From: an uncultured Gammaproteobacteria bacterium
GTDB lineage: Bacteria > Pseudomonadota > Gammaproteobacteria > Steroidobacterales > Foliamicaceae
Direction of reading: 5' to 3'
DNA: 64,000 bases
Assembly (NCBI GenBank): GCA_951828235.1
Contig: OX639965.1
Coordinates: 1,013,191 to 1,077,190 of the forward strand
Translations under genes and position numbers: made by a program
Notes under the pieces: model-generated
What the model saw: only the letters and a program-made list of their open reading frames with translations
What the model was told of the DNA's origin: nothing
The model's database searches: none
In this document: positions 35,698-44,954 of the stretch, in pieces
How the letters are laid out: each line of letters starts with the position of its first letter
Numbering within the stretch: position 1 is the stretch's first letter

Positions 35698-37848
35698 TTA
35701 GACACGCTGCACGCGATGCACGCTGGGCAAAGTGCGTATCGCCCGGATCACCCGGGCCAGCCGGTCCCTGTCCTTGACCAGAACCGACAGGAACAGTTCG
35801 GTGCTTTCCTCGGGACGGTCCTGCATGTTCACCTGGGCGATGTTGTGTCCGGTCTCGGCCACCCGGGCGGCGACTTCCGCGAGCACGCCCGGCCGATGAT
35901 CGATGTGAATGCGCAGCCCAGCCGGAAACTCCAGCCGGATGCGGCGCTTCCAGTTGATCGGGATCCAGCGGTCCTTGCGCTTGCGCTCGGCGCGGAAATT
36001 GCCGCAGGTGTTGCGATGGATGACAAATCCGCGCCCGCTGGAAGCATGTCCCACCACTTCGTCGCCCGGAATCGGATAGCAGCACTTCCCGTATGTCACC
36101 ACCATGCCCTCGGCGCCGGCGATGTCCACGGGAGTCAGCTTGCGGCGCCGGTCGCCGGATTGCTTCTTGCCGGGATTCATGACCACGGCCGCCGCCAGCG
36201 TCGCGAGACGTTCGCCCAGGCCGATCTGTTCGTACAGTTCCTGGCGGCTCGTCACCCCAAGTTCCGTGAGTGCTTCTTCAAGCGGACCGCGCCCCATCTT
36301 GCGCAGCGACGATCCCCGATCGGCCAGCGCCTGGTTCAACAGCACGGCGCCCACCTCCCGCGCTTCCCTCGTCTGCGTGTTCTTCAGGTAATCGAGAATG
36401 GCCGAGCGCGCCTTGGCCGTGGCGACGTATTCCAGCCAGCCCGCGTTCGGATGGGCGTGACGTGAGGTGAGTATGTGCACGTTCTGGCCGTTCTTCAGTT
36501 GCGAGCGCAACGGCGTCACCTGTCCGTCCACCCGCGCCGCTACGCAGCGGTGACCTACATCCGTATGCACGGCATACGCGAAGTCCAGACAGGTGGCGCC
36601 TCTGGGCAGGCGCAGGATCATGCCCTTTGGCGTGAACACGTAGACCTTGTCGGGGAACAGGTCCACTTTCACGTGATCGTAGAACTCTTCCTCCTGAGCG
36701 GTGGCCTGCATTTCGGTAATCCGCCGTAACCACTCCTGGGTGCGGAACTGGGCCGGAAGCACGCTCTTGTCCTCGGCCTTGTACTGCCAGTGCGCACCGA
36801 TGCCGCTTTCGGCCACGCGGTGCATCTCGGGCGTGCGGATCTGGAATTCCAGCGGCACGCCTTCCGGTCCAAGCAGGACGGTATGCAGCGACTGGTAGCC
36901 GTTCACGCGCGGGATGGCGATGTAATCCTTGAACCGCCCGGGCATGGGGCGGAAGAGCTGATGCGCAATCCCCAGGCACCGGTAGCAGGCGTCGATGTCC
37001 GACACGATGATGCGCAGGCCGAAGACATCCGAGATTTCCTTGAAGGCCAGCCGTTTCTCGCGCATCTTGGTGTAGATGCTGTAGGCGGACTTGGCGCGCG
37101 CGGAAATACTGCCTTCCAGGTTGGCCGACTTGAGCGCCCGCCGCAGGCGGTCGGAGACGCGCCTCATTATTGCGCGGGGGTGCCTGGGCCTCTGGTTCAG
37201 GTGGCGGTTGATGACCCGGTACCGTTGTGGCCAGGCATACCGGAAGCCGAGGTCCTCCATTTCCCGGCGAATCGTGCGAATGCCCAGGCGGTTGGCTATC
37301 GGCGCGTAGATCTCCAGAGTTTCGCGGGCGATGCGCCGCTGGCGTTCGCGGTCCAGTGCTTCCAGGGTCCGCATGTTGTGCAGGCGGTCGGCCAGCTTGA
37401 CCAGGATGACACGGATATCGTCGACCATGGCCAGCATCATCTTGCGGAAACTGGCGGCCTGGGTTGCCGAATGACCGGCTTTCCTGAGTCGCGTCAGCTT
37501 GGTTACGCCGTCAACGATCGCCGCAACCTGCCGGCCGAAATGGTCTTCCAGGTTGACCCGCAGCGTGGGCGTGTCCTCGATTACGTCGTGCAGCAGCGCG
37601 GCGATTATGGTTTCGGAGTCCAGCCGCAGCTGGGCGAGGATGGTGGCGACGGCTACCGGATGGGAAATGTACGGTTCGCCGGAGAGCCGGCGCTGGTCAT
37701 GGTGGGCGCGCGCACCGAATTCATACGCCTGCCGGACCTGATCGCGCTCGTTCTCGGACAGGTATTCCAGGTCGGCGAGAAGCCTGCGGATTCCGCCGCC
37801 GGATACCCGGATTTTCTGCGTGCCGGGCAGAACAACTGCCTGCTGCAT
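35698..37848 (-). CDS. spoT: bifunctional (p)ppGpp synthetase/hydrolase
   Basis: The 716-residue protein controls the stringent response alarmone. The N-terminal HD hydrolase has YISHPVAVATIL, LLHDVIEDT and KLADRLHNMRTL. The synthetase domain has ARAKSAYSIYTKM, RFKDYIAIPRVNGYQSLH (the RXKD form found in bifunctional enzymes) and EFQIRTPEMHRVAE. TGS (VYVFTPKGMILRLPRGAT), a helical and zinc-finger region (YGKCCYPIPGDEVVG) and a C-terminal ACT domain (HRPGVLAEVAARVAETGHNI) follow. It is 78 bases downstream of rpoZ. Confidence 0.97.
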   Translation of the reverse strand: MQQAVVLPGTQKIRVSGGGIRRLLADLEYLSENERDQVRQAYEFGARAHHDQRRLSGEPYISHPVAVATILAQLRLDSETIIAALLHDVIEDTPTLRVNLEDHFGRQVAAIVDGVTKLTRLRKAGHSATQAASFRKMMLAMVDDIRVILVKLADRLHNMRTLEALDRERQRRIARETLEIYAPIANRLGIRTIRREMEDLGFRYAWPQRYRVINRHLNQRPRHPRAIMRRVSDRLRRALKSANLEGSISARAKSAYSIYTKMREKRLAFKEISDVFGLRIIVSDIDACYRCLGIAHQLFRPMPGRFKDYIAIPRVNGYQSLHTVLLGPEGVPLEFQIRTPEMHRVAESGIGAHWQYKAEDKSVLPAQFRTQEWLRRITEMQATAQEEEFYDHVKVDLFPDKVYVFTPKGMILRLPRGATCLDFAYAVHTDVGHRCVAARVDGQVTPLRSQLKNGQNVHILTSRHAHPNAGWLEYVATAKARSAILDYLKNTQTREAREVGAVLLNQALADRGSSLRKMGRGPLEEALTELGVTSRQELYEQIGLGERLATLAAAVVMNPGKKQSGDRRRKLTPVDIAGAEGMVVTYGKCCYPIPGDEVVGHASSGRGFVIHRNTCGNFRAERKRKDRWIPINWKRRIRLEFPAGLRIHIDHRPGVLAEVAARVAETGHNIAQVNMQDRPEESTELFLSVLVKDRDRLARVIRAIRTLPSVHRVQRV

Positions 37849-37926
37849 GATTCGTGCCGTGCCCCCGGTTACGGGATGGCAGACGCTCGGACCGTTGAGT
37901 GCCGGTGCAAGCGCCGGCCGTCCGAC

Positions 37927-38178
37927 TCAATACTCGCGAACTTCTCCCGGAGTGGCGAACGCTTCCTCAACGGACCGTTCCTGCTCGTTAAGGCTCTCTT
38001 CCGTGACCAGCCCGGCCGCGATCTCGCGCAGCGCGATCACCGAGGGTTTTTCGTTCTCGCGCGGGACCAAAGGCTCCGCGCCGTTGGCAAGCCGGCGCGC
38101 GCGCATAGCGGCCACGCGCACGAGATCGAAGATGTTTTCGATCCGCTGCTGGCAGTCTTCAACGGTAATTCGCGCCAT
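37927..38178 (-). CDS. rpoZ: RNA polymerase omega subunit
   Basis: The 83-residue protein begins [20 protein letters not shown], followed by [18 protein letters not shown], the region that clamps the beta-prime subunit. [19 protein letters not shown] is also conserved. It helps assemble RNA polymerase and forms part of the ppGpp-binding site with beta-prime, which fits the neighbouring spoT. The gene sits in the usual gmk-rpoZ-spoT order. Confidence 0.96.
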   Translation of the reverse strand: MARITVEDCQQRIENIFDLVRVAAMRARRLANGAEPLVPRENEKPSVIALREIAAGLVTEESLNEQERSVEEAFATPGEVREY

Positions 38179-38251
38179 TGCTATTGCTCTGTAGAGAAGT
38201 CCTTAAGCTGATTCTGCATCACTATGCGTGCCGCCGCAAGGCCGCCTTCCT

Positions 38252-38292
38252 GGAGGGCGGGAGGCTGTGGGGGCAATGCCCCCACTCCCGGA
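38252..38292. repeat. REP-like palindromic element, copy 2
   Basis: GGAGGGCGGGA is followed by an 8-bp hairpin (GTGGGGGC, loop AAT, GCCCCCAC; 38267-38285) and CTCCC. It matches the element at 4640-4680 in order and sequence, while two stem pairs differ in both bases and keep pairing. It lies between gmk and rpoZ. Confidence 0.6.
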
Positions 38293-38296
38293 GACT

Positions 38297-38920
38297 CTAC
38301 CAGCCGCCTGCCGCGATGCCTTCCTCGACGCATGCCCGGTGCTTTTCGTCGTGAACAGCGTATCCCGCCCCATCGCCTTTCATGATGCTCGACATCCTCC
38401 GGCAGGTCTCACCGACATCGATATTGACAAGCACGTAGTGGAAGTCGGTCCACTTGCTCACGTCATGGCTCGCTTCGGAAAACCGGCGCTTGACCACTTC
38501 CGGCTTGTCGCTGTTGCGGCCTTTCAGACGCTTCTCCAGTTCGCCGCGTGAAGGTGGGAGCAGGAAAATGCTCTGCGCCTCGGGCATGGCGCGCCGCACC
38601 TGCTCGGCGCCCTGCCAGTCGATTTCCAGGATCACCTGGCTGCCGCCGGCGAGCTTCTCTTCCACTTCCCGGCGGCTGGTCCCGTAACGGTTGCCGAAAA
38701 CGTTCGCATGCTCCAGAAAACCGCCGGCGTCCCGTATTTCATCGAAAGACGCGTCGCTTACAAAGTGATAGTCGTGCGCGTCCCGCTCCTGTTCGCGGGG
38801 CGGGCGCGTCGTGTGGGAAACGGCCAGGCTGACGCCGGGGTTTTCCCTGACCAGACGCCTGACGATCGTGGTCTTGCCGGTCCCCGAAGGGGCGGATACG
38901 ACAAACAAGCGGGGCGTCAC
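38297..38920 (-). CDS. gmk: guanylate kinase
   Basis: The 207-residue kinase phosphorylates GMP and dGMP. It shows the P-loop VVSAPSGTGKTTIVRRLV, SHTTRPPREQERDAHDYHFV that binds the guanine nucleotide, EHANVFGNRYGTS, and VILEIDWQGAEQVR. The length equals the family norm. The start overlaps the yicC stop by four bases, so the two are coupled. Confidence 0.97.
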   Translation of the reverse strand: MTPRLFVVSAPSGTGKTTIVRRLVRENPGVSLAVSHTTRPPREQERDAHDYHFVSDASFDEIRDAGGFLEHANVFGNRYGTSRREVEEKLAGGSQVILEIDWQGAEQVRRAMPEAQSIFLLPPSRGELEKRLKGRNSDKPEVVKRRFSEASHDVSKWTDFHYVLVNIDVGETCRRMSSIMKGDGAGYAVHDEKHRACVEEGIAAGGW

Positions 38921-39783
38921 AGGATATTCTGGGCCTGCTCGCGCATTTGCTCCACGAGAACCCGCATATCCACGGCTTCGTGCGTACCGCGCGCGTCTCC
39001 CGACTTGGCGGCCAGCGTGTTGGCTTCCCGGCCGATTTCCTGGAGCAGAAAATTCACCCGCTTACCGGCCGGCTCGCTTGCCTTCAGCGCGGATCGCAGG
39101 GCCACCAGGTGAGCTTCCAGCCGGTCCAGTTCCTCGCTGATGTCGTAACGCATCAGCAACAGCGCCACTTCCCTTTCCAGCCGTTCGGCATCCACGCGCA
39201 CCTTGATCGCGTCGAGCCGATCGCTCATGCGTTCCATGGCCCTCTCCCGAAGTTCGGGCGTGCGCAAACGGTACTTCTTGAGCATCTTCTCCATCTTGGA
39301 GCAACGGCTCTCAATGGTTTTCTTCAGTTTCTCGCCCTCGCTGGCCTGCGTGGCCCGCAGCGAGTCGACCGCCTTGTGCAGCAATTTGCGCACCTCTCCG
39401 GACATGTGGCTCTGATCGGCGGAATGTTCTTCGATTACGCCCGGCCAGCGCATGACGTCGAGAGGGCTGACCGCCGCAGGGCGGCGCATCTGCTCCGCCA
39501 GCACCCGCGCGTAACCGATGACCCGCACCGCCAGGCCCGTGTTGACCTTGATCCGGTCGGCAAATTTTTCAGCCGGGCGCCAGCTCAGGCGCGCATCAAC
39601 GTGGCCGCGGCCAATTTGCGAAGCCAGCAAACTGCGTATTTCGGGCTCCATGTCCCGAAAAACGCCGGGCACGCGAACTTCGAGATCCAGGTGACGATGA
39701 TTCACGGACCGCAATTCCCACTGTAGCCACCCGCTCTCGCTGCGGTACTCCTCTTTGGCATAGCCGGTCATACTACGAATCAT
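38917..39783 (-). CDS. yicC: YicC-family endoribonuclease
   Basis: The 288-residue protein begins MIRSMTGYAKEEYRSESGWL, followed by NHRHLDLEVRVP, the conserved start of YicC. The C terminus (LQEIGREANTLAAKSGDARG) is also typical. E. coli YicC has been described as an endoribonuclease involved in small-RNA decay. The upstream frame to 39876 lacks similarity, so ATG 39783 is used. It is divergent from rph, as in E. coli and Pseudomonas. Confidence 0.93.
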   Translation of the reverse strand: MIRSMTGYAKEEYRSESGWLQWELRSVNHRHLDLEVRVPGVFRDMEPEIRSLLASQIGRGHVDARLSWRPAEKFADRIKVNTGLAVRVIGYARVLAEQMRRPAAVSPLDVMRWPGVIEEHSADQSHMSGEVRKLLHKAVDSLRATQASEGEKLKKTIESRCSKMEKMLKKYRLRTPELRERAMERMSDRLDAIKVRVDAERLEREVALLLMRYDISEELDRLEAHLVALRSALKASEPAGKRVNFLLQEIGREANTLAAKSGDARGTHEAVDMRVLVEQMREQAQNIL

Positions 39784-39909
39784 TGGTAGTGCCTCATTGG
39801 CCCCCGCCATATCGACGCAAGCCAATTTTAGCGTCGCCGCGATACGCCTGTGCCGGAAATGAGCACATCGATGCAAGACCGGCGCGCCGACGCTAGCATA
39901 ATTGGTGAG

Positions 39910-40659
39910 ATGGGCACCAAATCTTCTTCAGCCGTGCGTCGGCCCAGTGGCCGAGATCCGGACGGAATGCGCCCCGTAGCGTTTGAGACCGGCTACACAT
40001 CCCATCCGGGCGGCTCAGTCCTGGCCTGCTTCGGCGATACACGCGTGCTTTGCACGGCGAGTGTCGAAGCCGGCGTGCCGCATTTCCTTCGCGGCAGCGG
40101 CCGCGGCTGGGTAACTGCCGAATACGGCATGCTGCCGGGGGCCACACACACCAGGGGCCGCCGCGAAGCAAGCGGCGGACGTCAGTCGGGCCGTACCATG
40201 GAAATCCAGCGCCTGATCGGACGCTCGCTGCGCGCCGGCGTGGATTTCGAGGCCCTGGGCGAGCACACGATAGTCGTCGACTGCGATGTCATACAGGCCG
40301 ACGGCGGGACGCGTACCGCGGCAGTATCGGGAGGCTGGCTGGCTCTGAGCCTGGCTTGCCGGCGGCGCTCGTGGCGGCGCCGGTTTGTCCAACACCCGCT
40401 GCACGGACAGGTGGCGGCGGTTTCCGTCGGCCTGTATCGCGGACTGGAAGTGCTGGACCTCGACTACGCCGAAGACTCGGAGGCCGAGGCGGATATCAAC
40501 GTGGTGATGAACGAGGCCGGAGGCATCATCGAAGTGCAGGGCACCGCCGAGGCGAACGCTTTTCTGCGCGAGGAGCTGGATCGCATGCTCGACCTCGCGG
40601 CGGATGGCATCAGGCAGGTCCTCGTGGCGCAGGAAGAGGCGCAAGGCCAAGCAGGCTGA
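39910..40659 (+). CDS. rph: ribonuclease PH
   Basis: The 249-residue phosphorolytic exonuclease trims tRNA 3' ends. Motifs: [79 protein letters not shown] and [20 protein letters not shown]. The start is taken at ATG 39910 after GGTGAG; the frame is open upstream to 39850, so an N terminus up to 20 residues longer is possible. The region after [12 protein letters not shown] is a little Arg-rich compared with E. coli. Confidence 0.95.
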   Translation: MGTKSSSAVRRPSGRDPDGMRPVAFETGYTSHPGGSVLACFGDTRVLCTASVEAGVPHFLRGSGRGWVTAEYGMLPGATHTRGRREASGGRQSGRTMEIQRLIGRSLRAGVDFEALGEHTIVVDCDVIQADGGTRTAAVSGGWLALSLACRRRSWRRRFVQHPLHGQVAAVSVGLYRGLEVLDLDYAEDSEAEADINVVMNEAGGIIEVQGTAEANAFLREELDRMLDLAADGIRQVLVAQEEAQGQAG

Positions 40660-40690
40660 GCTGGCGTCGTGTCACGCCCGTACGGTCGCG

Positions 40691-42661
40691 TCAGAGATTC
40701 AGCGCCAGCCGGGCCCCGTCCTGAACCGCCGCCCAGATGGACCGGGGAGCGAGGCAATCGCCGATCGCGGTTACGCCGTCCGGCGCCGGGTTGGCGACCG
40801 CTCCCATGGACAGGACCAGGTCGTCGAAGGGCCCCATCACCGCGCCTTCCACGGATATTGCGGTGTTGTTCCTGACCTCCTTCACAAGTGTGCCGCTGTG
40901 CAGTTTCACGCCCGCCGACTTCATGCGGCGGGTGACCAGCGGCAGTTCGCCGGTCAGGGACAGCTCCGGATCGCCGAACAGCGCGCTGGCCGTCGCCACG
41001 GTCACGCCGAAAACGCCATCCATTGCCGCCAGGTATTCCACCAGATTGACTGCCGGCCAATTGCCTTCCTCGTCAATCACCAGGACGCTTCCCGATACTG
41101 ACGCTGTGCCCGCCAGGATGTCGCGCCCGTGGGGCAGGTTTTCCGCGCCCGGAATGCCGCCGGTCAGGCGGGGCCGGTTGCGCCAAAGCCAGGTCCAGCC
41201 GGGCGAGCCGCCCGTGGCCCAGACCACCTCGTCAACATCCAGATCCCCAGGATCATCGATCGCGGTGCGTAATCGGACAATGACGCCCAGGCGGGACAGC
41301 TCCCGCTCCCACCACTCGAGGGCCGGCAGCATCTCCTCGCGGTGCGGGCAGCGGGCTGCGAGACGCATGGCGCCACCAAGCGCGTCCGAAGCTTCATACA
41401 GGGTAACGGCGTGACCTCGCTGCGCCGCTACGCGCGCGCATTCCAGTCCGGCCGGACCGGCGCCGACGACGGCAATGTTCCTGCGGGTTGCGACCGGCGC
41501 CCCGCCGGGCATTTCGAGTTCCCTTCCAGCGGCCGCGTTGATGTTGCAGCCCGCGGGCAAGCCCAGGGTGGCAAAACCCAGACAGACCTGGTTGCAGGAC
41601 ATGCAGGGCCGGATGCGCTCCTCCTCGCCGCGGCGCACCTTCACGACCCAGTCGGGCTCGGCGATGAACGTGCGGGCCATGGCGACGACGTCAGCCTGGC
41701 CGGACGCGACGATGGCCTCCGCTTCATCGGGGGTGCGGATGCGCCCGGCCACCGTGACCGGAACGGACAGCGCCTCCCTGAAACGTGCCGCCTCTTCCGC
41801 CAACTGTGCCCGAGGATAGGTCATGGGCGAAATGGTCTCCGCAAAGGCCGCATTGGAACCGCTCATTACGCTCACGTAATCGGTAACGCCTGCCTCGGCA
41901 ATCGTCGCCATCGCAGGGAGTGACTCTTCCATGCCGTAACCGTCAGGGTCCCCCGGAATGGCGTGGAAGACCGAGGTGCGCAGACCCACGGCCACGCTGC
42001 CGGGAACTCTTGTTCGTATCGCTTCCAGAACTTCTATTACGAACCGGCAGCGGTTCACCACCGACCCGCCGTAGCCATCGGTCCTGTGATTAAGCTGCGG
42101 GCTGAGAAACGAGCCGAGAAGATAGTCGGATGCGGTCTGTACTTCGATGACGTCTACCCCCGCCCTGGCGCAGCGCTCGGCCGCGGCGGCGTAGTACCCG
42201 ACCAACTCCCCGATCTCGGCAATGGAAATGGCCTTGGGCACCTGGCCGATCTGCACCGACGGAATCGCCGACGGAGCCAGCGCTACCGCTCCGCGGCCGA
42301 AAGGCACATTGTGACCGCCGTGCCAGAGGATTATGGACAGTCTGGAGCCCGCGTCATGAACTGCCTCGGCGGTGCGGGCCAGGGGATCGATGATCTCGTC
42401 CCGCCAAAGCTCAAGCTGTCCGGTCCAGGTCAGGCTGTCGGGGTGTACCGGGGCGGACTCGATACCCACAAGAGCAGCGCCGCCCCGGGCCCGCCTTACC
42501 AGATAGGCGTGATAGCGCTCGGTAATCAGGCCGGAGGAATCCCCGTGCACCATGGAGTGGCCCGGAATAATCACCCGGTGAGCCAGGCGCACCGGCCCCA
42601 ATGAGATCGGGGTGAAGAGATGTGGATACCGACTTTCGGCGGGCGTTGTGGAATCCGGCAT
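40691..42661 (-). CDS. Old-Yellow-Enzyme-type flavin/iron-sulfur oxidoreductase (dienoyl-CoA reductase / TMADH family)
   Basis: The 656-residue enzyme has an N-terminal FMN TIM barrel (LFTPISLGPVRLAHRVIIPG, GYGGSVVNRCRFVIEVLEAI, VTVAGRIRTPDEAEAI), a 4Fe-4S site in CMSCNQVC followed 12 residues later by the fourth Cys (GC in PAGCN), and a C-terminal FAD/NAD-binding half with IAVVGAGPAGLECARVAAQR. The family includes 2,4-dienoyl-CoA reductase and trimethylamine and histamine dehydrogenases. The usual substrate-binding HGGH is present as WHGGHNV. The substrate is not clear. ATG 42661 is preferred because the longer frame upstream is not conserved. It is divergent from rdgB. Confidence 0.88.
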   Translation of the reverse strand: MPDSTTPAESRYPHLFTPISLGPVRLAHRVIIPGHSMVHGDSSGLITERYHAYLVRRARGGAALVGIESAPVHPDSLTWTGQLELWRDEIIDPLARTAEAVHDAGSRLSIILWHGGHNVPFGRGAVALAPSAIPSVQIGQVPKAISIAEIGELVGYYAAAAERCARAGVDVIEVQTASDYLLGSFLSPQLNHRTDGYGGSVVNRCRFVIEVLEAIRTRVPGSVAVGLRTSVFHAIPGDPDGYGMEESLPAMATIAEAGVTDYVSVMSGSNAAFAETISPMTYPRAQLAEEAARFREALSVPVTVAGRIRTPDEAEAIVASGQADVVAMARTFIAEPDWVVKVRRGEEERIRPCMSCNQVCLGFATLGLPAGCNINAAAGRELEMPGGAPVATRRNIAVVGAGPAGLECARVAAQRGHAVTLYEASDALGGAMRLAARCPHREEMLPALEWWERELSRLGVIVRLRTAIDDPGDLDVDEVVWATGGSPGWTWLWRNRPRLTGGIPGAENLPHGRDILAGTASVSGSVLVIDEEGNWPAVNLVEYLAAMDGVFGVTVATASALFGDPELSLTGELPLVTRRMKSAGVKLHSGTLVKEVRNNTAISVEGAVMGPFDDLVLSMGAVANPAPDGVTAIGDCLAPRSIWAAVQDGARLALNL

Positions 42662-42768
42662 TGTTTCGATTCCGGGAAGATTCGGCGGTGGGGCACAAAG
42701 AATATCGCACGCCGCCCCCGTCTCGGTACATACTTCCCCGGGAATTCGGGACACTTGCGCGTACTGAA

Positions 42769-43377
42769 ATGGCCGATCTCCGAACCGCCGTGCTGGCCAC
42801 GGGCAACCAGGGCAAGCTGCTTGAGCTTCAGGAGCTGCTCAAGGGACGGCTTCGCCTGATTGCGATGCGCGAACTCGGTCTTGAAGCAGCGGAGGAGACC
42901 GGCTCAAGCTTTGAGGAAAACGCCCGGCTGAAGGCCTGCGCTGCTGCCGAGCAGTCCGGACTGCCGGCGCTGAGCGATGACTCCGGCCTGGAAGTGGACG
43001 CATTGCAGGGCGCGCCGGGCGTTTATTCCTCCCGCTACGCCGGCGCCGAAGGAAACGCCCGGGCCAACATCCGGAAACTGCTGAGCAGCCTTGACGGCGT
43101 TCCGGCCGAAAACCGGACAGCGCGCCTTCGGTGCGTGCTGGTTCTGGCCACGCCCGGAAAGGAACCGCCTCCCCTGATTGCCGAGGGCGTCTGGGAAGGG
43201 CGCATCGCCGCCAGCGCGCAAGGCAGCCGGGGGTTTGGTTACGACCCCGTTTTTCTGGACGGGCGCACCGGCAGGTGCGCTGCCCTGATGAGCCCCGCGG
43301 AAAAAGGACGCAGGAGTCATCGTGGGCAGGCGGCGCGTATTTTGGCGCGGCTTCTTGGAGACAGGGCGCCGGGATAA
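42769..43377 (+). CDS. rdgB: non-canonical purine NTP pyrophosphatase (XTP/dITP)
   Basis: The 202-residue HAM1/RdgB protein removes inosine and xanthosine triphosphates. It shows AVLATGNQGKLLELQELL at the start, TGSSFEENARLKA, ALSDDSGLEVDALQGAPGVY, SSRYAG and GSRGFGYDPVFL. ATG 42769 begins MADLRTAVLATGN, which aligns with the family start. It lies in the neighbourhood of rph and yicC, as in many proteobacteria. Confidence 0.96.
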   Translation: MADLRTAVLATGNQGKLLELQELLKGRLRLIAMRELGLEAAEETGSSFEENARLKACAAAEQSGLPALSDDSGLEVDALQGAPGVYSSRYAGAEGNARANIRKLLSSLDGVPAENRTARLRCVLVLATPGKEPPPLIAEGVWEGRIAASAQGSRGFGYDPVFLDGRTGRCAALMSPAEKGRRSHRGQAARILARLLGDRAPG

Positions 43378-43527
43378 TATGCCCGCCGCCAGTCACTTAT
43401 TCACACCCGGCAGAAAACCGTATTGCGCAGTTCACATTGCGACCACTTTCGCATAACGTCTTTGTTAACCTGTCTTAAGCCATTGATATTTCTTTACTTT
43501 CCTGCATCTGCTGAATTCTTCCCCCGC

Positions 43528-43594
43528 TGTGGAAAACTGCGCGAGCCAATAGAGCCAAGGCCTGCGGGCGATGTTGTCCACAAAGTTATCCACA
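43528..43594. promoter_or_regulatory. cluster of three DnaA-box-like sites
   Basis: TGTGGAAAA (43528-43536, the reverse of TTTTCCACA), TTGTCCACA (43574-43582) and the consensus TTATCCACA (43586-43594) lie within 67 bases. An AT-rich stretch (about 43440-43520) precedes them in otherwise GC-rich DNA. This may be a DnaA-regulated promoter of the next gene, a DnaA-binding locus, or part of an origin. No dnaA, rpmH or mnmG gene is near. Confidence 0.5.
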
Positions 43595-43622
43595 TGGCCA
43601 TGAAACCGCGGAAGCCGGCAAC

Positions 43623-44954
43623 TTGAACAAAGCGACCGACACGACGCCATGGCCCCGGCGCGGCTACGCCTGGTACGTCGTGATCCTGCTGATGGTCCTG
43701 TACCTTTGCTCGTTCCTCGACCGCAACATCATCACGCTGCTGGTCGAGCCCCTGAAGCACGATCTCAACCTGAGCGACGTCGAGATCGGGATGCTGTACG
43801 GCCTGGCATTCGCAGCCTTTTACACCACGCTTGGCCTTTTCGCCGCCGGCATGGCCGACCTGTGGAAACGGCCTTCCGTGATTGCCGCCGGCGTCGTAGT
43901 GTGGAGCCTGGCCACCGCAGCCTGCGGGCTTGCAACCAGCTACGCCCAATTGTTTCTTGCACGGATGCTGGTCGGGGTGGGGCAGGCGGCGCTGTCACCC
44001 GCCGCCTATTCGCTGATCGCGGATTACTTCCCCCCAAAAGCCCGGCTGCGGGCGACCGCAACCTATGCCACCGGCCTTTATATCGGAATCGGGCTGGCCA
44101 CCCTGACCGGAGGCCTGGTCATCAACTGGGTGGCGGGCGGCGGAAGCGCCAACCTGCCCCTGCTTGGGGCCCTAGAGGGCTGGCAGGTGGTCTTCATTAT
44201 CGTAGGCCTGCCCGGCGTGCTTCTGGGGGTGCTCACGCTGGCCTCGGTGCGCGAAACCACCCGTTTCGGAGAGGCGCCCGAAGCGGGCGTCGGCGCAAGG
44301 GACTTCGTTCGCTTCCTTGGAGGGTCCCAGCGCACCTTGTACCTGACTCATTTTCTGGGCTTTTCCTGCCAGGTCACCTATTCATACAGCTTCGGCGCCT
44401 GGACGCCTTCCTTTCTGATCCGCGAATTCGGCTGGACCCAGGCCGAGACGGGCCTGGGACTGGGTGCGGTCACGCTGGTGACTGCGCCGCTGGGCGTGTA
44501 CCTGGGCAGCGTAGCGGCCCAGTTGCTTCGGCGGCGCTGGCCGCGGGACGCCGAGATCCGGGTTGCGTTCGCGATCGCGATGATTGCGCTTCCCTTCGCC
44601 GTGGCCTTTCCCTTTGCGCCCACCGCATACCTGGCGCTGGCGTTGATCGGCGTGACGCAGTGCCTGATCAGCATGCCCTTCGGCATTTCTCCGGTAGCGC
44701 TGAACGAGGTGACTCCGAATCGATTCCGGGCCCGAATCATCGCCGTGTACCTGTTTTGCATAAACCTGCTGGGGCTGTCGGTGGGTCCGGTGGGAGTGGC
44801 GCTGCTGGCCGAGCGCGTGTTCGGGTCGCCGGATCGCCTGCCCCTTGCGCTGGCGACCATGGCCCTGTGCACCATGCCGCTGGCGGCGGCCATCTTTCGA
44901 TTCTGCGCTCCGGCCTACCGCCGGGTCGCGCGCAACGGCGCCCAGGCGGCATGA
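43623..44954 (+). CDS. MFS transporter (spinster-like)
   Basis: The 443-residue membrane protein has about twelve hydrophobic segments and the MFS loop motif GLFAAGMADLWKRPSV between segments 2 and 3. The N terminus (YAWYVVILLMVLYLCSFLDR, NIITLLVEPLKHDLNLSD) is of the spinster/sugar-phosphate type common in sphingomonads and marine gammaproteobacteria. The start is TTG 43623; an upstream ATG frame ends in TGA overlapping this TTG. The substrate is unknown. Its stop overlaps the next gene's ATG (ATGA). Confidence 0.88.
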   Translation: MNKATDTTPWPRRGYAWYVVILLMVLYLCSFLDRNIITLLVEPLKHDLNLSDVEIGMLYGLAFAAFYTTLGLFAAGMADLWKRPSVIAAGVVVWSLATAACGLATSYAQLFLARMLVGVGQAALSPAAYSLIADYFPPKARLRATATYATGLYIGIGLATLTGGLVINWVAGGGSANLPLLGALEGWQVVFIIVGLPGVLLGVLTLASVRETTRFGEAPEAGVGARDFVRFLGGSQRTLYLTHFLGFSCQVTYSYSFGAWTPSFLIREFGWTQAETGLGLGAVTLVTAPLGVYLGSVAAQLLRRRWPRDAEIRVAFAIAMIALPFAVAFPFAPTAYLALALIGVTQCLISMPFGISPVALNEVTPNRFRARIIAVYLFCINLLGLSVGPVGVALLAERVFGSPDRLPLALATMALCTMPLAAAIFRFCAPAYRRVARNGAQAA

